A DNA stretch of 64,000 nt from Chlorobium sp. (lineage in GTDB: Bacteria; Bacteroidota; Chlorobiia; Chlorobiales; Chlorobiaceae). The first letter of the stretch is position 1. Each line of letters opens with the position of its first letter. The stretch is taken from positions 682,001 through 746,000 of the forward strand of contig SZXV01000002.1 of NCBI GenBank assembly GCA_005862225.1, read 5' to 3'. A program made the translations under genes and the position numbers. The notes below the pieces were generated by a model that did no database searches, had not been told where the DNA came from, and saw only the letters and a list, made by a program, of their open reading frames with translations. Below, in pieces: positions 1 to 9,972 of the stretch.

Positions 1-372
1 AAACTTGGCGCGATCATTCAGATTGATACTGACAAGCCTGAAGTTGTCAGGGGACTTGCCAAAGATCTTGCCATGCAGGTCGCGGCGGCTGCGCCGGTGG
101 TTGTTGACCGCTCTTGTGTTCCTGCCGACTATATTGCCAAAGAGTCTGAAATTTATCGTCAGCAGGCTCTTGAACAGGGCAAAAAAGAGGAATTTGTCGA
201 CAAGATAGTTCTTGGACGACTTGAAAAGTACTACCAGGATGTGGTACTCAGTGAACAGACCTTTATTAAAGATGACAAGGCAAAGGTATCCGGTGTGCTC
301 AGTGACTGTCGAAAACAGCATCAGGCAAAGGTCGATGTCATTGGATTTGTTCGCTATCAGTTGGGAGAATAA
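1..372 (+). CDS. tsf: Elongation factor Ts, C-terminal part (5' end outside window)
   Basis: EF-Ts is the cytoplasmic guanine nucleotide exchange factor that recycles EF-Tu. The reading frame is open from base 1 and ends in TAA at 370-372, so only about 123 C-terminal codons are present. The segment reads like the EF-Ts dimerisation and C-terminal region: a [11 protein letters not shown] stretch, then [14 protein letters not shown], and an ending of the type [10 protein letters not shown]. The ATG at 73 is internal to the protein and is not a start. A strong terminator follows immediately, and pyrH comes next. tsf followed by pyrH is a common bacterial order, usually with rpsB upstream. Confidence 0.95.
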   Translation, partial: KLGAIIQIDTDKPEVVRGLAKDLAMQVAAAAPVVVDRSCVPADYIAKESEIYRQQALEQGKKEEFVDKIVLGRLEKYYQDVVLSEQTFIKDDKAKVSGVLSDCRKQHQAKVDVIGFVRYQLGE

Positions 373-377
373 GTTGA

Positions 378-408
378 AAAAAGCCTCGTTGTTCGAGGCT
401 TTTTTTTT
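378..408 (+). terminator. Rho-independent terminator after tsf
   Basis: An AAGCCTCG/CGAGGCTT stem with a short loop is followed by a run of T. It lies six bases after the tsf stop and separates tsf from pyrH. Confidence 0.9.
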
Positions 409-455
409 ACTCAATGTGTTTTTTCCATTAACCCTTTGTTGCTGAGGATAAGGAT

Positions 456-1175
456 ATGCTCCAGTACAAGCGCATCTTGCTGAAATTGAGTGGTGAAGCA
501 CTTGCAGGTGATGATGGTTACGGCATCAATGCCAGAATGCTTGAACGGTATGCCGAGGAGATCAGGGAAGCACGCGATATGGGCGCTCAGATTGCTCTTG
601 TGATTGGAGGAGGCAATATTTTTCGAGGCATGTCGGAGGCAGCAGCAAATATGGACCGGGTGCAGGCCGATTATATGGGTATGCTTGCAACCGTCATTAA
701 CGCCTTGGCTTTTCAGGATGCGCTGGAACGAAAAGGGGTTTTTACCCGCCTTCAGACGGCTATAAAAATGGAACAGATGGCAGAGCCTTTTATCAGAAGG
801 CGTGCTGTTCGTCATCTTGAAAAAGGACGAGTCGTTCTTTTCGGTGCGGGCACAGGAAACCCCTATTTTACGACCGATACGGCGGCCTCACTAAGGGCGA
901 TTGAGATTGAGGCGGATATTATTGTCAAGGGCACCAGAGTTGACGGTGTTTATGATTCAGATCCTGAAAAAAACGCCAATGCGCAGTTTTTTGCAGATAT
1001 CTCCTATCTGGATGTGATACGTAAAAATCTTCGGGTTATGGATATGACCGCTATCACACTCTGCAGCGAAAATTCTTTGCCTATTGTGGTCATGAATATG
1101 AATGAGAAAGGGAATCTGACAAGGTTGCTGCGCGGTGAAAAGATTGGTTCACTTGTTCATGGAGAGCTCTCCTGA
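456..1175 (+). CDS. pyrH: UMP kinase
   Basis: PyrH is the hexameric UMP kinase that makes UDP from UMP and ATP in pyrimidine nucleotide synthesis. It belongs to the amino acid kinase family. The 239-residue length is typical. Visible motifs are KLSGEAL near residue 10, the glycine-rich GGGNIFRG near residues 51-58, [13 protein letters not shown] near 130-143, and a C-terminal segment ending in a [10 protein letters not shown]-type stretch. A purine-rich ribosome site (AGGATAAGG) sits just before the ATG. Its last 19 bases overlap the 3' end of recX, which is convergent. Confidence 0.97.
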   Translation: MLQYKRILLKLSGEALAGDDGYGINARMLERYAEEIREARDMGAQIALVIGGGNIFRGMSEAAANMDRVQADYMGMLATVINALAFQDALERKGVFTRLQTAIKMEQMAEPFIRRRAVRHLEKGRVVLFGAGTGNPYFTTDTAASLRAIEIEADIIVKGTRVDGVYDSDPEKNANAQFFADISYLDVIRKNLRVMDMTAITLCSENSLPIVVMNMNEKGNLTRLLRGEKIGSLVHGELS

Positions 1176-1654
1176 AAGAATTCTTCATTTTCAGAATCAG
1201 TCTTAATAAAATGGTTGATTGCCAACTGAATCTCATTCCATGCAAATCCCCGGTTACGCAGGAAAAGCTCAAGTTTTTTTTTCTTCTCAATTTCTGTCGT
1301 GCCACGCAGTGAGCGGATTTTTTTTTCTGCAGCCTGAAAGCACAGTTCACCACTCTCATAGTTTTTCAGGAGTTCTGCAATAATGTTCTCTGAAACGCCT
1401 CTTTTCCTGAGATCAGCCACTATTTTTATTTTCCCAGCCGGTTTTCGCCGCGATTGACTTCTGACCAACTCCATACTGAAGGCCAAGTCGTTCTGCACCC
1501 CCCGGCTTGTCAGCGTCTCAAGTACCTCTTCAATAATTTCCGGGCTATACCCCTTTCTCTGAAGTTTCCGTTGCAGCTCTTCCCGACTGTGACTGCGCAA
1601 GCCAAGCAGTTTGAGCGCCAATACCATAGCAGAGGAAGAAGAATTATTCAGCAT
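1157..1654 (-). CDS. recX: Regulatory protein RecX
   Basis: RecX binds RecA filaments and modulates RecA activity. The protein shows three-helix RecX repeats: an [19 protein letters not shown] segment near the N-terminus, then a [16 protein letters not shown]-type repeat and an [13 protein letters not shown]-type repeat. The frame is open up to an ATG at 1813, but the RecX-like part begins just after the ATG at 1654. That start gives 165 residues, close to the usual family size, while the extra 53 residues upstream look non-conserved, so I chose 1654. Neither start has a clear ribosome site. The 3' end overlaps pyrH by 19 bases. Confidence 0.85.
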   Translation of the reverse strand: MLNNSSSSAMVLALKLLGLRSHSREELQRKLQRKGYSPEIIEEVLETLTSRGVQNDLAFSMELVRSQSRRKPAGKIKIVADLRKRGVSENIIAELLKNYESGELCFQAAEKKIRSLRGTTEIEKKKKLELFLRNRGFAWNEIQLAINHFIKTDSENEEFFQESSP

Positions 1655-1825
1655 GATCAAATCATTAAGAGTCAGCAAAGTGTCAGCAAGAGGATGCAAT
1701 CTAATGTTCGGATAATATCTGTTCAAAATAAATGTTTTACTATATTCCATCCTTTTCAGGATGAACATGTCGGTTGTGTACCGGTATATCAGTCTGTTTT
1801 TTCTATCAGTCAAGCATAAAAGAAG

Positions 1826-2299
1826 ATGCCGCGCTATACTCCAGAACAGCTTGTCAAACGAAACGCATCAGTTTGGACCGATATTCAGATTATTCTTGCT
1901 CCGATCCAGTTTCTCTTTTTTATTGCCGGATTAACCATCACGGTACTCTATGCCAATGCTCTTTTCGTTCCCGGTCTTTATTGGGTCAGTCTTGCAATTT
2001 TATTTAAAACACTGTTTTTTGCTCTTCTTTTCATTACAGGAATGTTTTTTGAAAAGGAGGTTTTTAATCAATGGGTCTACTCGAAAGAGTTTTTGTGGGA
2101 AGATGTTGGAAGCACTGTAGCAGCAGCATTTCACCTGCTGTACTTTTTTCTGGCATGGTTTGGTGCTTCACAGGAGGTGCTGATTCTGGATGCTTATCTG
2201 GCTTATTTTACCTATGTGGTTAATGCACTGCAGTATCTGGTCAGGATTATTCTTGAAAAACTCAATGAACGCAATCTTCGAATTGAAGGTCGCCTCTGA
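1826..2299 (+). CDS. bchV: Bacteriochlorophyllide C-3 vinyl hydratase (BchV/BchF family)
   Basis: This family hydrates the C-3 vinyl group of (bacterio)chlorophyllide to hydroxyethyl, a step towards bacteriochlorophylls a, c, d and e. The 157-residue product starts with the family-like [17 protein letters not shown], continues with a QIILAPIQF segment, and has four hydrophobic segments. Further family-like stretches are [16 protein letters not shown]-like FLWEDVGS and [12 protein letters not shown]. Green sulfur bacteria have two paralogues, BchF and BchV. From memory, bchV lies in the tsf-pyrH-recX neighbourhood in this group, which is why I prefer that name. The family is confident; the paralogue is less so. 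It is divergent from recX. Confidence 0.82.
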   Translation: MPRYTPEQLVKRNASVWTDIQIILAPIQFLFFIAGLTITVLYANALFVPGLYWVSLAILFKTLFFALLFITGMFFEKEVFNQWVYSKEFLWEDVGSTVAAAFHLLYFFLAWFGASQEVLILDAYLAYFTYVVNALQYLVRIILEKLNERNLRIEGRL

Positions 2300-2334
2300 G
2301 ACGACACTTATTTTGTCAAGACGCGCATTTTATT

Positions 2335-2553
2335 ATGAAATATAGTTTTAAAAGGCTCTGGAACACGGCATTTCTTTTTGTAGGCCCGGCTTGGTATCTG
2401 CTTGTGTGGATGATCTGGTCATCCGGCCAACTGCAAACAACAGGGGACAAAATTTCTTTTCTTTGTATTGTGATTCCCGGTTTTCTCACTGTCTACAGTT
2501 CTGGATTTTTTATTGAAAGGTGGCATGAAAAGAAAAAAAAAGCGAGGCAATGA
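2335..2553 (+). CDS. Small two-helix membrane protein, unknown function
   Basis: A 72-residue product with two hydrophobic segments (about residues 10-30 and 40-60), a basic N-terminus and a very basic tail (WHEKKKKARQ). It follows the vinyl hydratase gene by 35 bases in the same direction and may be cotranscribed with it. I do not recognise the family. Its small size and the lack of a strong ribosome site make the call moderate. Confidence 0.55.
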   Translation: MKYSFKRLWNTAFLFVGPAWYLLVWMIWSSGQLQTTGDKISFLCIVIPGFLTVYSSGFFIERWHEKKKKARQ

Positions 2554-2630
2554 CAGGCGCTTCGTGTTTGTACATGTCGTTATTTTTCAACAATACACAC
2601 TGGTTTCCGGTGTGAGAAGCGTGACCTCTT

Positions 2631-4748
2631 ATGCAGAACCTTTGGAATGAAGCTGATCTTCAGCAATCCGTCGCAGAGCAGTGCCGCCTGCCTGAGGTGC
2701 AAACGGAACTTGCCGAATTAGTCTATGCATCCCGCCTTCTTGGAAGTGAAAGTTCGCTTGTGATGCATGGCGGGGGTAATACCTCTGTCAAGTGCGAACT
2801 GGTTGATATGGTTGGCAACCGCGCTGAAGTACTGTTGATCAAGGCAAGTGGAGTCGATCTGAGCCGGGTTACCGGTCGGGATTATACGCCACTCAGACTG
2901 ATACCCCTGCGTAAACTTGTGGAGCTTTTCACCCATAACGACAGCATCAGCGAAGAGGCGCTTCGTCGTTTTTCGACCAAAGAGTTTAAACATCTTCTGT
3001 TGTTGAACATGTTCAGTCTGACCGACCACATGGCCGAAAACAGGTTGACACCTTCGATAGAGACACTGCTTCATGCCTTTCTGCCACACCGGTTTATCCT
3101 TCATACTCATTCCTTTGCCTTGCTTACCGTCAGTAATCAGCCGGATGGTGAGAGGCTTTGCCGCGAAACGCTCGGTGAAAACTTTGGTTCTGTGCCTTAT
3201 ATCAAGCCAGGTCTTGGACTTGCCCGATCTGCCGCCAGTGTTTACGAGGCAAACCCTGAGATAAATGGACTGGTGCTTCAGAAGCATGGTCTCGTTACTT
3301 TTGGCTCGACAGCAAGAGAAGCTTATACAAGGATGATTGAGGCAGTCAGCATGCTTGAACATCGTATCGCCCGGGCTGGCCGAAAAACCTTCCCGTCGAT
3401 ATCGTTACCCCAGGCAATTGCACCATTAGAAATAATTGCCCCAGTGATCAGGGGAGCCTGTGTTGAGGAAAAGTCACCTGGTATGCGTGAGTATCACCAG
3501 TTTATTCTTGATTTTCGCACCTCTTCCGATATTCTTCAGTATGTCAACAGCGTCGACCTTGTGCGCATGAGTCAACGGGGAGCCATGACGCCTGACTTTA
3601 TTATTCGAACAAAAAATAAGCCACTTCTTGTTCCTGCACCTGACGCAGACAATATCGCAGGATTCAAGGCCGCAGTCCATGAGGCGGTGCAACGCTATTG
3701 CGAGGAGTATACCGACTACTTTACCGTTCAGCAGCAGGCATCCGACATGCAGGTAACCATGCTTGACCCTCTTCCAAGAGTGGTGCTTGTTCCTGGGTTC
3801 GGGCTTTTCGGGCTTGGCAAAACCGCAGAATCTGCGGCTGTCAATGCGGATATAGCAACCTGTACCGCTTCAGCCATTCTTGATGCCGAATCGCTTGGCA
3901 CTTTTGAAACCATCAGTGACCGTGAAGCTTTTGAGATAGAGTACTGGGATATGGAACAAGCCAAGATGACGAAAGTTCATCACGATGTCTTTGCTGGCAA
4001 AGTTGTGTTGGTTACCGGAGCAGCAAGTGGTATCGGCCTTGCAACAGCCAAAGCTTTTCGTCAGAGAGGGGCTGAACTGGTCATTCTCGACCTGACCAGA
4101 GAGTCTCTCGATCGGGCAGCAGAGGAGCTTGGCGGGAGCGTTCTTGCCTTGACCTGTGATGTTACCTCAAGGAGAGAGGTTCGAGCGGCATTTGATGCAG
4201 CATGTCGCCGCTTTGGCGGTGTGGATATTGTTGTATCAAATGTTGGAGCAGCCATTCAGGGGCGTATCGGAGAAGTCGCTGACGATCTGCTCCGAAAGAG
4301 CTTTGAAATAAACTTTTTTTCACACCAGTCCATTGCGCAGGAAGCGGTGAAAATCATGAAACTGCAAGGGACAGGAGGCGTCCTGCTGTTTAACGTCTCA
4401 AAACAGGCGGTCAATCCCGGCCCGGATTTTGGCCCCTACGGCCTGCCTAAAGCGGCAACGATGTTTCTCGTTCGTCAGTATGCGCTTGATCATGGACGTG
4501 ACGGTATTCGGGCTAATGGAATTAATGCAGATCGCATTCGCAGCGGCCTGCTTACCGCTGAGATGATCAAGGCCCGATCAGCCGCCCGTGGCCTGAGTGA
4601 GCGGGAATACATGGCCGGAAATCTGTTACAGCTTGAGGTGACCGCCGAAGATGTTGCTGAAGCCTTTGTGCATCTTGCCCTTGAAATCAGGACAACTGGT
4701 TCAATTACGACAGTAGATGGCGGCAATATCGCCGCCGCGCTCCGCTGA
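2631..4748 (+). CDS. Class II aldolase / short-chain dehydrogenase fusion
   Basis: A 705-residue two-domain enzyme of the bifunctional aldolase/short-chain dehydrogenase type, related to rhamnulose-1-phosphate aldolase/alcohol dehydrogenase proteins. The N-terminal part (about 1-440) is a class II aldolase/adducin domain with a metal-binding HTH pair near residues 157-159 and a KHG histidine near 219. The C-terminal part (about 455-705) is an NAD(P)-binding SDR domain with TGAASGIG at 462-469 and a catalytic YGLPK (Y603, K607). The fusion is normal for this family and is not a sequencing artefact. It heads a four-gene unidirectional cluster with the LsrF-type enzyme, the RuBisCO-like protein and another SDR, which suggests a shared sugar-phosphate or thiosugar pathway. 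The substrate cannot be read from sequence. Confidence 0.88.
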   Translation: MQNLWNEADLQQSVAEQCRLPEVQTELAELVYASRLLGSESSLVMHGGGNTSVKCELVDMVGNRAEVLLIKASGVDLSRVTGRDYTPLRLIPLRKLVELFTHNDSISEEALRRFSTKEFKHLLLLNMFSLTDHMAENRLTPSIETLLHAFLPHRFILHTHSFALLTVSNQPDGERLCRETLGENFGSVPYIKPGLGLARSAASVYEANPEINGLVLQKHGLVTFGSTAREAYTRMIEAVSMLEHRIARAGRKTFPSISLPQAIAPLEIIAPVIRGACVEEKSPGMREYHQFILDFRTSSDILQYVNSVDLVRMSQRGAMTPDFIIRTKNKPLLVPAPDADNIAGFKAAVHEAVQRYCEEYTDYFTVQQQASDMQVTMLDPLPRVVLVPGFGLFGLGKTAESAAVNADIATCTASAILDAESLGTFETISDREAFEIEYWDMEQAKMTKVHHDVFAGKVVLVTGAASGIGLATAKAFRQRGAELVILDLTRESLDRAAEELGGSVLALTCDVTSRREVRAAFDAACRRFGGVDIVVSNVGAAIQGRIGEVADDLLRKSFEINFFSHQSIAQEAVKIMKLQGTGGVLLFNVSKQAVNPGPDFGPYGLPKAATMFLVRQYALDHGRDGIRANGINADRIRSGLLTAEMIKARSAARGLSEREYMAGNLLQLEVTAEDVAEAFVHLALEIRTTGSITTVDGGNIAAALR

Positions 4749-4807
4749 ATGAGCAAAAAATATTGAAGACATAAACAATTACAACAGCGAAAGAGGAGAT
4801 CGATATC

Positions 4808-5689
4808 ATGGCAGAATACGATAAAGACAAGCAGGCAAAAGAGTATTATCTGGATACTCCGGTCAATAATTATGGATTTTTTCTTAAAGGCGCACATTCT
4901 CTGGATTGGGGAATGAAAAACCGTCTTTCAAGAATTTTCAGACCTGATACTGGAAAGACTGTCATGCTTGCTATTGATCATGGCTACTTTCAGGGGCCGA
5001 CGACCGGGCTTGAACGGCCGGATGTCAACATCGTCCCGCTCATGCCTTATGCTGATGCTATCATGCTGACGCGTGGTATTCTGCGTACGACTGTTCCTCC
5101 AAGCCTCACCAGAGCCGTCGTCATGCGTTGCAGCGGTGGTCCAAGCATTCTCAAGGAGCTTTCTGATGAAGAGCTTGCGGTTGATATCGAAGATGCCATC
5201 CGCATGAACGTTGCCGCAATTACTCTCCAGATATTCATTGGTGGAGAATATGAGACCCGTTCTATTCACAATATGACAAGGCTTGTTGATATGGGTTTGC
5301 GTTACGGTATTCCTACTATGGCAGTAACGGCAGTTGGCAAGGATATGGTGCGAGATGCCAAATATTTCAGGCTTGCATGCCGTATGGCAGCGGAGCTTGG
5401 AGCACAGATTGTCAAGACCTATTATGTGCCCGAAGATTTTGATACCGTTATTGCTTCATGCCCGGTACCGATCGTTATGGCAGGCGGCAAGAAACTTCCT
5501 GAACTCGAAGCGCTGACGATGTCATGGAGCGCTATCAATGAAGGCGCATCGGGTGTTGACATGGGACGAAATATTTTTCAGAGTGATTACCCTCTGGCCA
5601 TGATGAAAGCCGTCAACAAGGTAGTTCATGAGAAGATGAATCCTCAGGATGCGTTTGAGTATTTCAATACCATCAAATCGGAAGGGTAA
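4808..5689 (+). CDS. LsrF-type class I aldolase/thiolase family protein
   Basis: A 293-residue protein closely resembling LsrF, the enzyme that transfers an acetyl group from phosphorylated AI-2 breakdown product (3-hydroxy-5-phosphonooxypentane-2,4-dione) to CoA. The resemblance runs over the whole length: [50 protein letters not shown] and [12 protein letters not shown]. The Schiff-base lysine of the family lies in IVKTYY (K203). No other lsr gene (lsrK, lsrR or the transporter) is nearby. It sits between the aldolase fusion and the RuBisCO-like gene, so it may act on a related phosphorylated C5 compound rather than on AI-2. Ribosome site AAGAGGAG lies just upstream. Confidence 0.85.
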   Translation: MAEYDKDKQAKEYYLDTPVNNYGFFLKGAHSLDWGMKNRLSRIFRPDTGKTVMLAIDHGYFQGPTTGLERPDVNIVPLMPYADAIMLTRGILRTTVPPSLTRAVVMRCSGGPSILKELSDEELAVDIEDAIRMNVAAITLQIFIGGEYETRSIHNMTRLVDMGLRYGIPTMAVTAVGKDMVRDAKYFRLACRMAAELGAQIVKTYYVPEDFDTVIASCPVPIVMAGGKKLPELEALTMSWSAINEGASGVDMGRNIFQSDYPLAMMKAVNKVVHEKMNPQDAFEYFNTIKSEG

Positions 5690-5775
5690 ACAGAGTACAG
5701 TCAGAGTTTGATTTTATTAATGGTAACCCTTGAGCAACTTGCGGCGGCCGGGGCAGGGGTGTTTCATGCATTTCT

Positions 5776-7074
5776 ATGAACAGAGAGGATATTAAAGGTT
5801 TTTTTGCCTCAAGGGAGCAGCTTGATATGGCTGACTACCTGACGCTCGATTATTACCTGGAATGCGTGGGAGATATCGAGACAGCCCTTGCTCATTTCTG
5901 CAGTGAACAATCTACTGCACAGTGGCAACGCGTGGGCCATGATGAAGACTTCCGACCAAAACACGGGGCGAAGGTCATCAGCCTCACGGTGGAGGGAGAG
6001 CTTGAGGCGCTCAGCTATCCGATACATCATGTGGCGACCGGCCCTATTCACGCCTGCCGCTTGACTATTGCTCATCCGCATCGCAATTTCGGGACGAAAA
6101 TTCCGAATCTGCTTTCCGCAGTGTGTGGAGAGGGAGTCTTTTTTACTCCAGGTGTGCCAGTGGTCAAGTTGCTTGATATCGGTTTTCCCGAGTCATATCT
6201 TAATGCGTTTGATGGACCAAAATTTGGTATTGATGGTATCCGTGATCTTCTTCATGCGTATAATCGACCTATCTTTTTTGGTGTGGTTAAACCAAATATA
6301 GGTCTCAGTCCTGATGATTTCGCTGAAATTGCCCGTCAGAGCTGGCTGGGTGGTCTTGATATTGCCAAAGACGATGAAATGCTGGCGGATGTTGACTGGT
6401 CAACCCTGATTGAGCGTTCTCATGCGCTGGCAGAAGCCAGACAGAGTGCTGAGCGGGATACCGGCGAACCGAAGATTTATCTTGCCAATGTGACGGACGA
6501 GGTTGACCGCCTGATTGAGCAACACGATATTGCCGTCAGCAATGGCGCGAATGCCTTGCTTGTCAATGCTCTTCCGGTTGGTCTCAGTGCCGTCAGAATG
6601 CTTGCAAAGCATACGAAAGTTCCTCTCATCGGCCATTTTCCGTTTATAGCAGCGTTCAGCCGTATGGAAAAATATGGCGTGCACTCCAGGGTCATGACCA
6701 AACTGCAACGTCTTGCAGGTCTTGACTCAATTATCATGCCCGGATTTGGCAGCAGGATGATGACTCCGGAAGATGAGGTAAAAGAGAATATTCAGGAGTG
6801 TCTGCAGGAGTTTGGTCATCTCAGGCGCTCACTTCCAGTGCCCGGTGGCAGCGATTCGGCCCTGACGCTTGAAGGTGTTTACCGCAAGGTCGGCAGCGTT
6901 GATTTTGGTTTTGTACCTGGTCGCGGTATTTTTGGTCATCCCATGGGTCCAAAAGCTGGCGCAAAGAGTATCCGTCAGGCCTGGGAGGCGATAGAGCAGG
7001 GTATTGAGCTTGAAACTTATGCAGTCGGTCGACCGGAACTTCAGGTGATGGTTGATGGGGCCAACGGAAAATAG
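5776..7074 (+). CDS. RuBisCO-like protein (type IV, Chlorobium type)
   Basis: A 432-residue RuBisCO large-subunit homologue. Established work on the Chlorobaculum tepidum protein shows that this type does not fix CO2 and that its loss causes oxidative stress and sulfur oxidation defects. The sequence keeps the [10 protein letters not shown] segment (K172) and the carbamylation/metal motif [10 protein letters not shown] (K198, D200, E201). It lacks a recognisable loop-6 lysine motif of true RuBisCO; the C-terminal barrel reads [10 protein letters not shown] and [12 protein letters not shown]. The C. tepidum protein looks very similar throughout. The gene is 86 bases downstream of the LsrF-type gene and 9 bases upstream of an SDR gene, in one direction. 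Confidence 0.95.
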   Translation: MNREDIKGFFASREQLDMADYLTLDYYLECVGDIETALAHFCSEQSTAQWQRVGHDEDFRPKHGAKVISLTVEGELEALSYPIHHVATGPIHACRLTIAHPHRNFGTKIPNLLSAVCGEGVFFTPGVPVVKLLDIGFPESYLNAFDGPKFGIDGIRDLLHAYNRPIFFGVVKPNIGLSPDDFAEIARQSWLGGLDIAKDDEMLADVDWSTLIERSHALAEARQSAERDTGEPKIYLANVTDEVDRLIEQHDIAVSNGANALLVNALPVGLSAVRMLAKHTKVPLIGHFPFIAAFSRMEKYGVHSRVMTKLQRLAGLDSIIMPGFGSRMMTPEDEVKENIQECLQEFGHLRRSLPVPGGSDSALTLEGVYRKVGSVDFGFVPGRGIFGHPMGPKAGAKSIRQAWEAIEQGIELETYAVGRPELQVMVDGANGK

Positions 7075-7083
7075 CAGGTTTTC

Positions 7084-7908
7084 ATGGGTATGCTCGACCA
7101 CAAGGTTGCCGTCATTACCGGTTCCACAAAAGGTATCGGCAAAGCTATTGCTCATGAATTTGTCCGTCAAGGCGCAAAGGTTGTTCTTACTTCATCTTCA
7201 GATGCCAATGTTCAGGCGGCCGTAGCTGAATTTCAGCCCGGGAGCGTCCTGGGTTGTGTCTGCAATGTTGTCTCCATGTCAGATATGGAACAGCTTATCC
7301 TTGAGGCAACCCGAAAATTCGGCAAGGTTGACTGTTTTATTAACAATGCAGGAATCTCCGATCCCTTCAGAAGCATTACGGAGAGTAATCCTGATGAATG
7401 GGGCAAGGTGATTGATACCAATCTTAAGGGAACCTACAATGGCTGCCGTGCGGCAATCAGCTATTTTCTCAGGGAAAACATACCAGGAAAGGTGATCAAT
7501 ATGGCCGGTTCCGGCACAGACCGTGCTTCAAATACGCCATGGATGAGCGCTTATGGCTCCACCAAGGCAGCCATAGCCAGATTGACCTATGCTGTTGCTG
7601 AAGAGTACAGGAATAAAGGAATATCGGTGATGCTCCTGCATCCAGGCCTGGTGCGTACCGGGATGCTCAGCGTCGATAACCCTACCCCTGAGCTTTCACG
7701 ACAGTTAGCCACCTTTAATACTATTCTTGATATTTTTGCCCAGTCCCCCTCAGTTGCAGCAGGGCTTGCGGTGAAACTTGCATCAAGCTGGAGTGACTCG
7801 AAAACAGGTGTCTATCTTTCAGCGTTGAATGGAACCAGAAAAAAAAGGTTGCTCCTGACCTATCCCTTCCGTAAAATACTGAACACGATAGACCGCCGAA
7901 CTTATTAA
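7084..7908 (+). CDS. Short-chain dehydrogenase/reductase
   Basis: A 274-residue single-domain SDR. The nucleotide-binding glycine motif TGSTKGIG is near residues 13-20, NNAG lies in FINNAGIS, the serine is in the MAGSGTD region, and the catalytic pair is YGSTK. The C-terminal tail (RKKRLLLTYPF) is basic. It starts only 9 bases after the RuBisCO-like gene, so the two are probably cotranscribed and work in the same pathway. A second in-frame ATG two codons downstream is an equally possible start. The substrate is unknown. Confidence 0.85.
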   Translation: MGMLDHKVAVITGSTKGIGKAIAHEFVRQGAKVVLTSSSDANVQAAVAEFQPGSVLGCVCNVVSMSDMEQLILEATRKFGKVDCFINNAGISDPFRSITESNPDEWGKVIDTNLKGTYNGCRAAISYFLRENIPGKVINMAGSGTDRASNTPWMSAYGSTKAAIARLTYAVAEEYRNKGISVMLLHPGLVRTGMLSVDNPTPELSRQLATFNTILDIFAQSPSVAAGLAVKLASSWSDSKTGVYLSALNGTRKKRLLLTYPFRKILNTIDRRTY

Positions 7909-7922
7909 TCAGGGCATTGTTT

Positions 7923-8426
7923 ATGTGGAAAGCTGGTGTGACTATACTTTTTTTCCTGCTTCTGGGCGCTCTTCAGGGTTGTTACAGTTTTAAAGGAGGG
8001 TCGCTGCCCGAACATCTGAAGACCATTGCCATTCCGGTGTTTGATGACCGTTCCGGTGCCGGTATTGCTCAATTCAGGGCAGAGCTGACCAAAAGTCTTG
8101 TCGATAGAGTCGAATCACAGAGCTCTCTCCGATTCATTTCTTCCATTGCACGGGCCGATGCCCTGGTTCAGGGGACAATACTTTCATTTTCTGACGAATC
8201 AAGTCAACTCTCCAGCTCAACCCAGCGTGCCAGAACAAACAGGATTACTTTGGTCGTACAGGTAACGATGGAAGATCGAGTAAAAAAGGCGCCAATTTTT
8301 ACCCAGGCGTTTGTCGGATTTGCCGATTATCCCGTTGGAAACTATGTGGCGCAACAGGCGGCCATTCGTTTTGCCCTTGGCCAGATTATTGATGATATTT
8401 TTGACAGGATTGTTTCTGGATGGTAA
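7923..8426 (+). CDS. lptE: LptE-like outer membrane lipoprotein
   Basis: A 167-residue lipoprotein. It has a lysine at position 3, a hydrophobic core and a lipobox LQGC with the lipidated cysteine at residue 20. The mature start CYSFKGGSLPEHLKTIAIPVFDDRS is typical of the LptE/DUF4136-like family, which partners the LPS transporter LptD in the outer membrane. The start is the ATG at 7923 with an AGGG ribosome site; a TTG two codons earlier is less likely. It follows the SDR gene closely but has no obvious functional link to it. Confidence 0.75.
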   Translation: MWKAGVTILFFLLLGALQGCYSFKGGSLPEHLKTIAIPVFDDRSGAGIAQFRAELTKSLVDRVESQSSLRFISSIARADALVQGTILSFSDESSQLSSSTQRARTNRITLVVQVTMEDRVKKAPIFTQAFVGFADYPVGNYVAQQAAIRFALGQIIDDIFDRIVSGW

Positions 8427-8537
8427 CTTTTCGAGAGCTTAACGGATTGAAAAAGTCACAGAAACAGATTCAGTGGATTAATTAATACGATGATGTAAAA
8501 CCTGCATGATGCAGGCATTGACATAAAGGAGACTGTT

Positions 8538-8966
8538 ATGGGATCAGACAAGAATGTTGAGTATCGCCTTGAACTCGCACGCGGGTTTTTGAATGAAGCG
8601 GAGCAGGATTACTCTCTCAAGCGCTGGCGGGCATGTGTTTCCGGATCGATACTTGTGCTTGAAAATACCGGACTTGCTGTGCTGATGCTCTTTGGCGTTT
8701 CTCCCTTGACTCACAAGCCAGCCAGACATTTGTCACAATTGATTTCAGAGGGAACTGTAACGACTGATGTTGCGACATTGATTGAACAGATACTTCCAGA
8801 GTTGGAAAAGTATGATTCACACGAAAAAATGCTTGCAAAATATGGAGATGAGTCATCATATCGGCTTCCCTGGGAGCTTTTCGGCGAAGAAGAAGGTGTG
8901 TCGGCCATTCAAGCCGCCCGCAAATGTATGCGCCTGAGTTCAGAACTTGCGACTCTCATGGAGTAG
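8538..8966 (+). CDS. HEPN domain protein
   Basis: A 142-residue helical protein that looks like a HEPN domain. The N-terminal helix reads YRLELARGFLNEAEQDY and is followed by RWRACVSGSILVLENTGLA and a LTHKPARHLSQLI segment. HEPN proteins often pair with a nucleotidyltransferase as a toxin-antitoxin module, but no such partner is adjacent. A strong ribosome site (AAAGGAGA) precedes the ATG. A 15-base palindrome (CCTGCATGATGCAGG, 8501-8515) lies upstream without a T run and may be a regulatory hairpin. rfbA follows after about 70 bases. Confidence 0.65.
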   Translation: MGSDKNVEYRLELARGFLNEAEQDYSLKRWRACVSGSILVLENTGLAVLMLFGVSPLTHKPARHLSQLISEGTVTTDVATLIEQILPELEKYDSHEKMLAKYGDESSYRLPWELFGEEEGVSAIQAARKCMRLSSELATLME

Positions 8967-9038
8967 TCATTTTTTGATAGCCATTCAGTTGTTGATGTGT
9001 GACTCAATGGCATGATATCTCAATAAATCAAAAGTTTT

Positions 9039-9917
9039 ATGAAGGGAATTATTCTGGCAGGAGGCTCTGGCACCAGGCTTTACCCGGTTACCAGGGGGAT
9101 ATCAAAACAGCTTCTTCCTGTCTATGACAAGCCCATGATCTATTATCCCCTGACGACGCTGATGCTCGCCGGTATAAGGGATATTCTTGTTATTACGACA
9201 CCTGAGGATCAGTCGATGTTCATGAAACTGCTTGGGGATGGCCATGACTGGGGTATTACTCTCTCTTATGTGGTACAGCCCTCTCCCGATGGCCTTGCTC
9301 AGGCATTTCTTCTAGGCGAAGCATTTATTGGCAATGATGATGTTGCCCTTATTCTGGGTGACAATATCTTTTTTGGTTATGCTTTTTCAGCGATGCTGGA
9401 AGCGGCCGTGCTCAATGTCCAAAAAGATCGCAAAGCAACAATCTTTGGCTATTATGTCATTGATCCGGAACGGTATGGAGTTGCCGAACTTGATGCCGAG
9501 GGAACGGTTCTTTCGCTCGAAGAAAAGCCACTGAATCCCAGGTCAAATTATGCCGTTGTTGGTCTTTATTTTTATCCCAATGATGTCGTGGAGATTGCTA
9601 AAAAGGTGAAACCATCTTCACGGGGAGAACTTGAAATCACAGCAGTTAACGAAGCTTATTTGCAAAAGGGTCAGTTGAAGTGCTCTATGCTCGGGCGTGG
9701 TTTTGCCTGGCTTGATACAGGTACGCATGAGTCATTTCAGGAGGCAGGAAACTTTATACAGACTGTAGAGAAAAGGCAGGGGCTGAAAGTGGCGTGTCCT
9801 GAAGAGATCGCCTGGCGCAATGGCTGGATCAATGATGAAGAGCTGTTGCGACTCTCAGAACCATTGATGAAGAGCCATTACGGGTTGTACCTGAGGCAGT
9901 TGCTTGTTCAGCGTTAA
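9039..9917 (+). CDS. rfbA: Glucose-1-phosphate thymidylyltransferase
   Basis: RfbA/RmlA joins glucose-1-phosphate and dTTP to give dTDP-glucose, the first step of dTDP-L-rhamnose synthesis. The 292-residue length is typical. The signature [18 protein letters not shown] opens the protein, with [16 protein letters not shown] near residue 25 and the LGDNIFFG motif near 108. It is followed by rfbC; the partner genes rfbD and rfbB lie 11 kb downstream beyond an inserted accessory region. Confidence 0.97.
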   Translation: MKGIILAGGSGTRLYPVTRGISKQLLPVYDKPMIYYPLTTLMLAGIRDILVITTPEDQSMFMKLLGDGHDWGITLSYVVQPSPDGLAQAFLLGEAFIGNDDVALILGDNIFFGYAFSAMLEAAVLNVQKDRKATIFGYYVIDPERYGVAELDAEGTVLSLEEKPLNPRSNYAVVGLYFYPNDVVEIAKKVKPSSRGELEITAVNEAYLQKGQLKCSMLGRGFAWLDTGTHESFQEAGNFIQTVEKRQGLKVACPEEIAWRNGWINDEELLRLSEPLMKSHYGLYLRQLLVQR

Positions 9918-9972
9918 AGGGGGAGCCATTCTGTTTTTGCTGGCTGATGATTCAATATTTTTTTTGACGTTT

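Noticed and set aside
2718-3362. 214-codon open frame on the - strand
   Set aside because: It is a shadow of the aldolase fusion gene, whose motifs are intact.
2631-4748. Artificial fusion of two genes by frame error
   Set aside because: Aldolase/SDR fusions of about 700 residues are a known family; no stop or start is missing between the domains.
4808-5689. Evidence for AI-2 quorum signalling
   Set aside because: Only the LsrF-type gene is present; lsrK, lsrR, lsrG and the transporter are absent, so signalling cannot be claimed.
8501-8515. Palindrome CCTGCATGATGCAGG as a terminator
   Set aside because: No T run follows; it may be a hairpin or operator but there is no supporting evidence.
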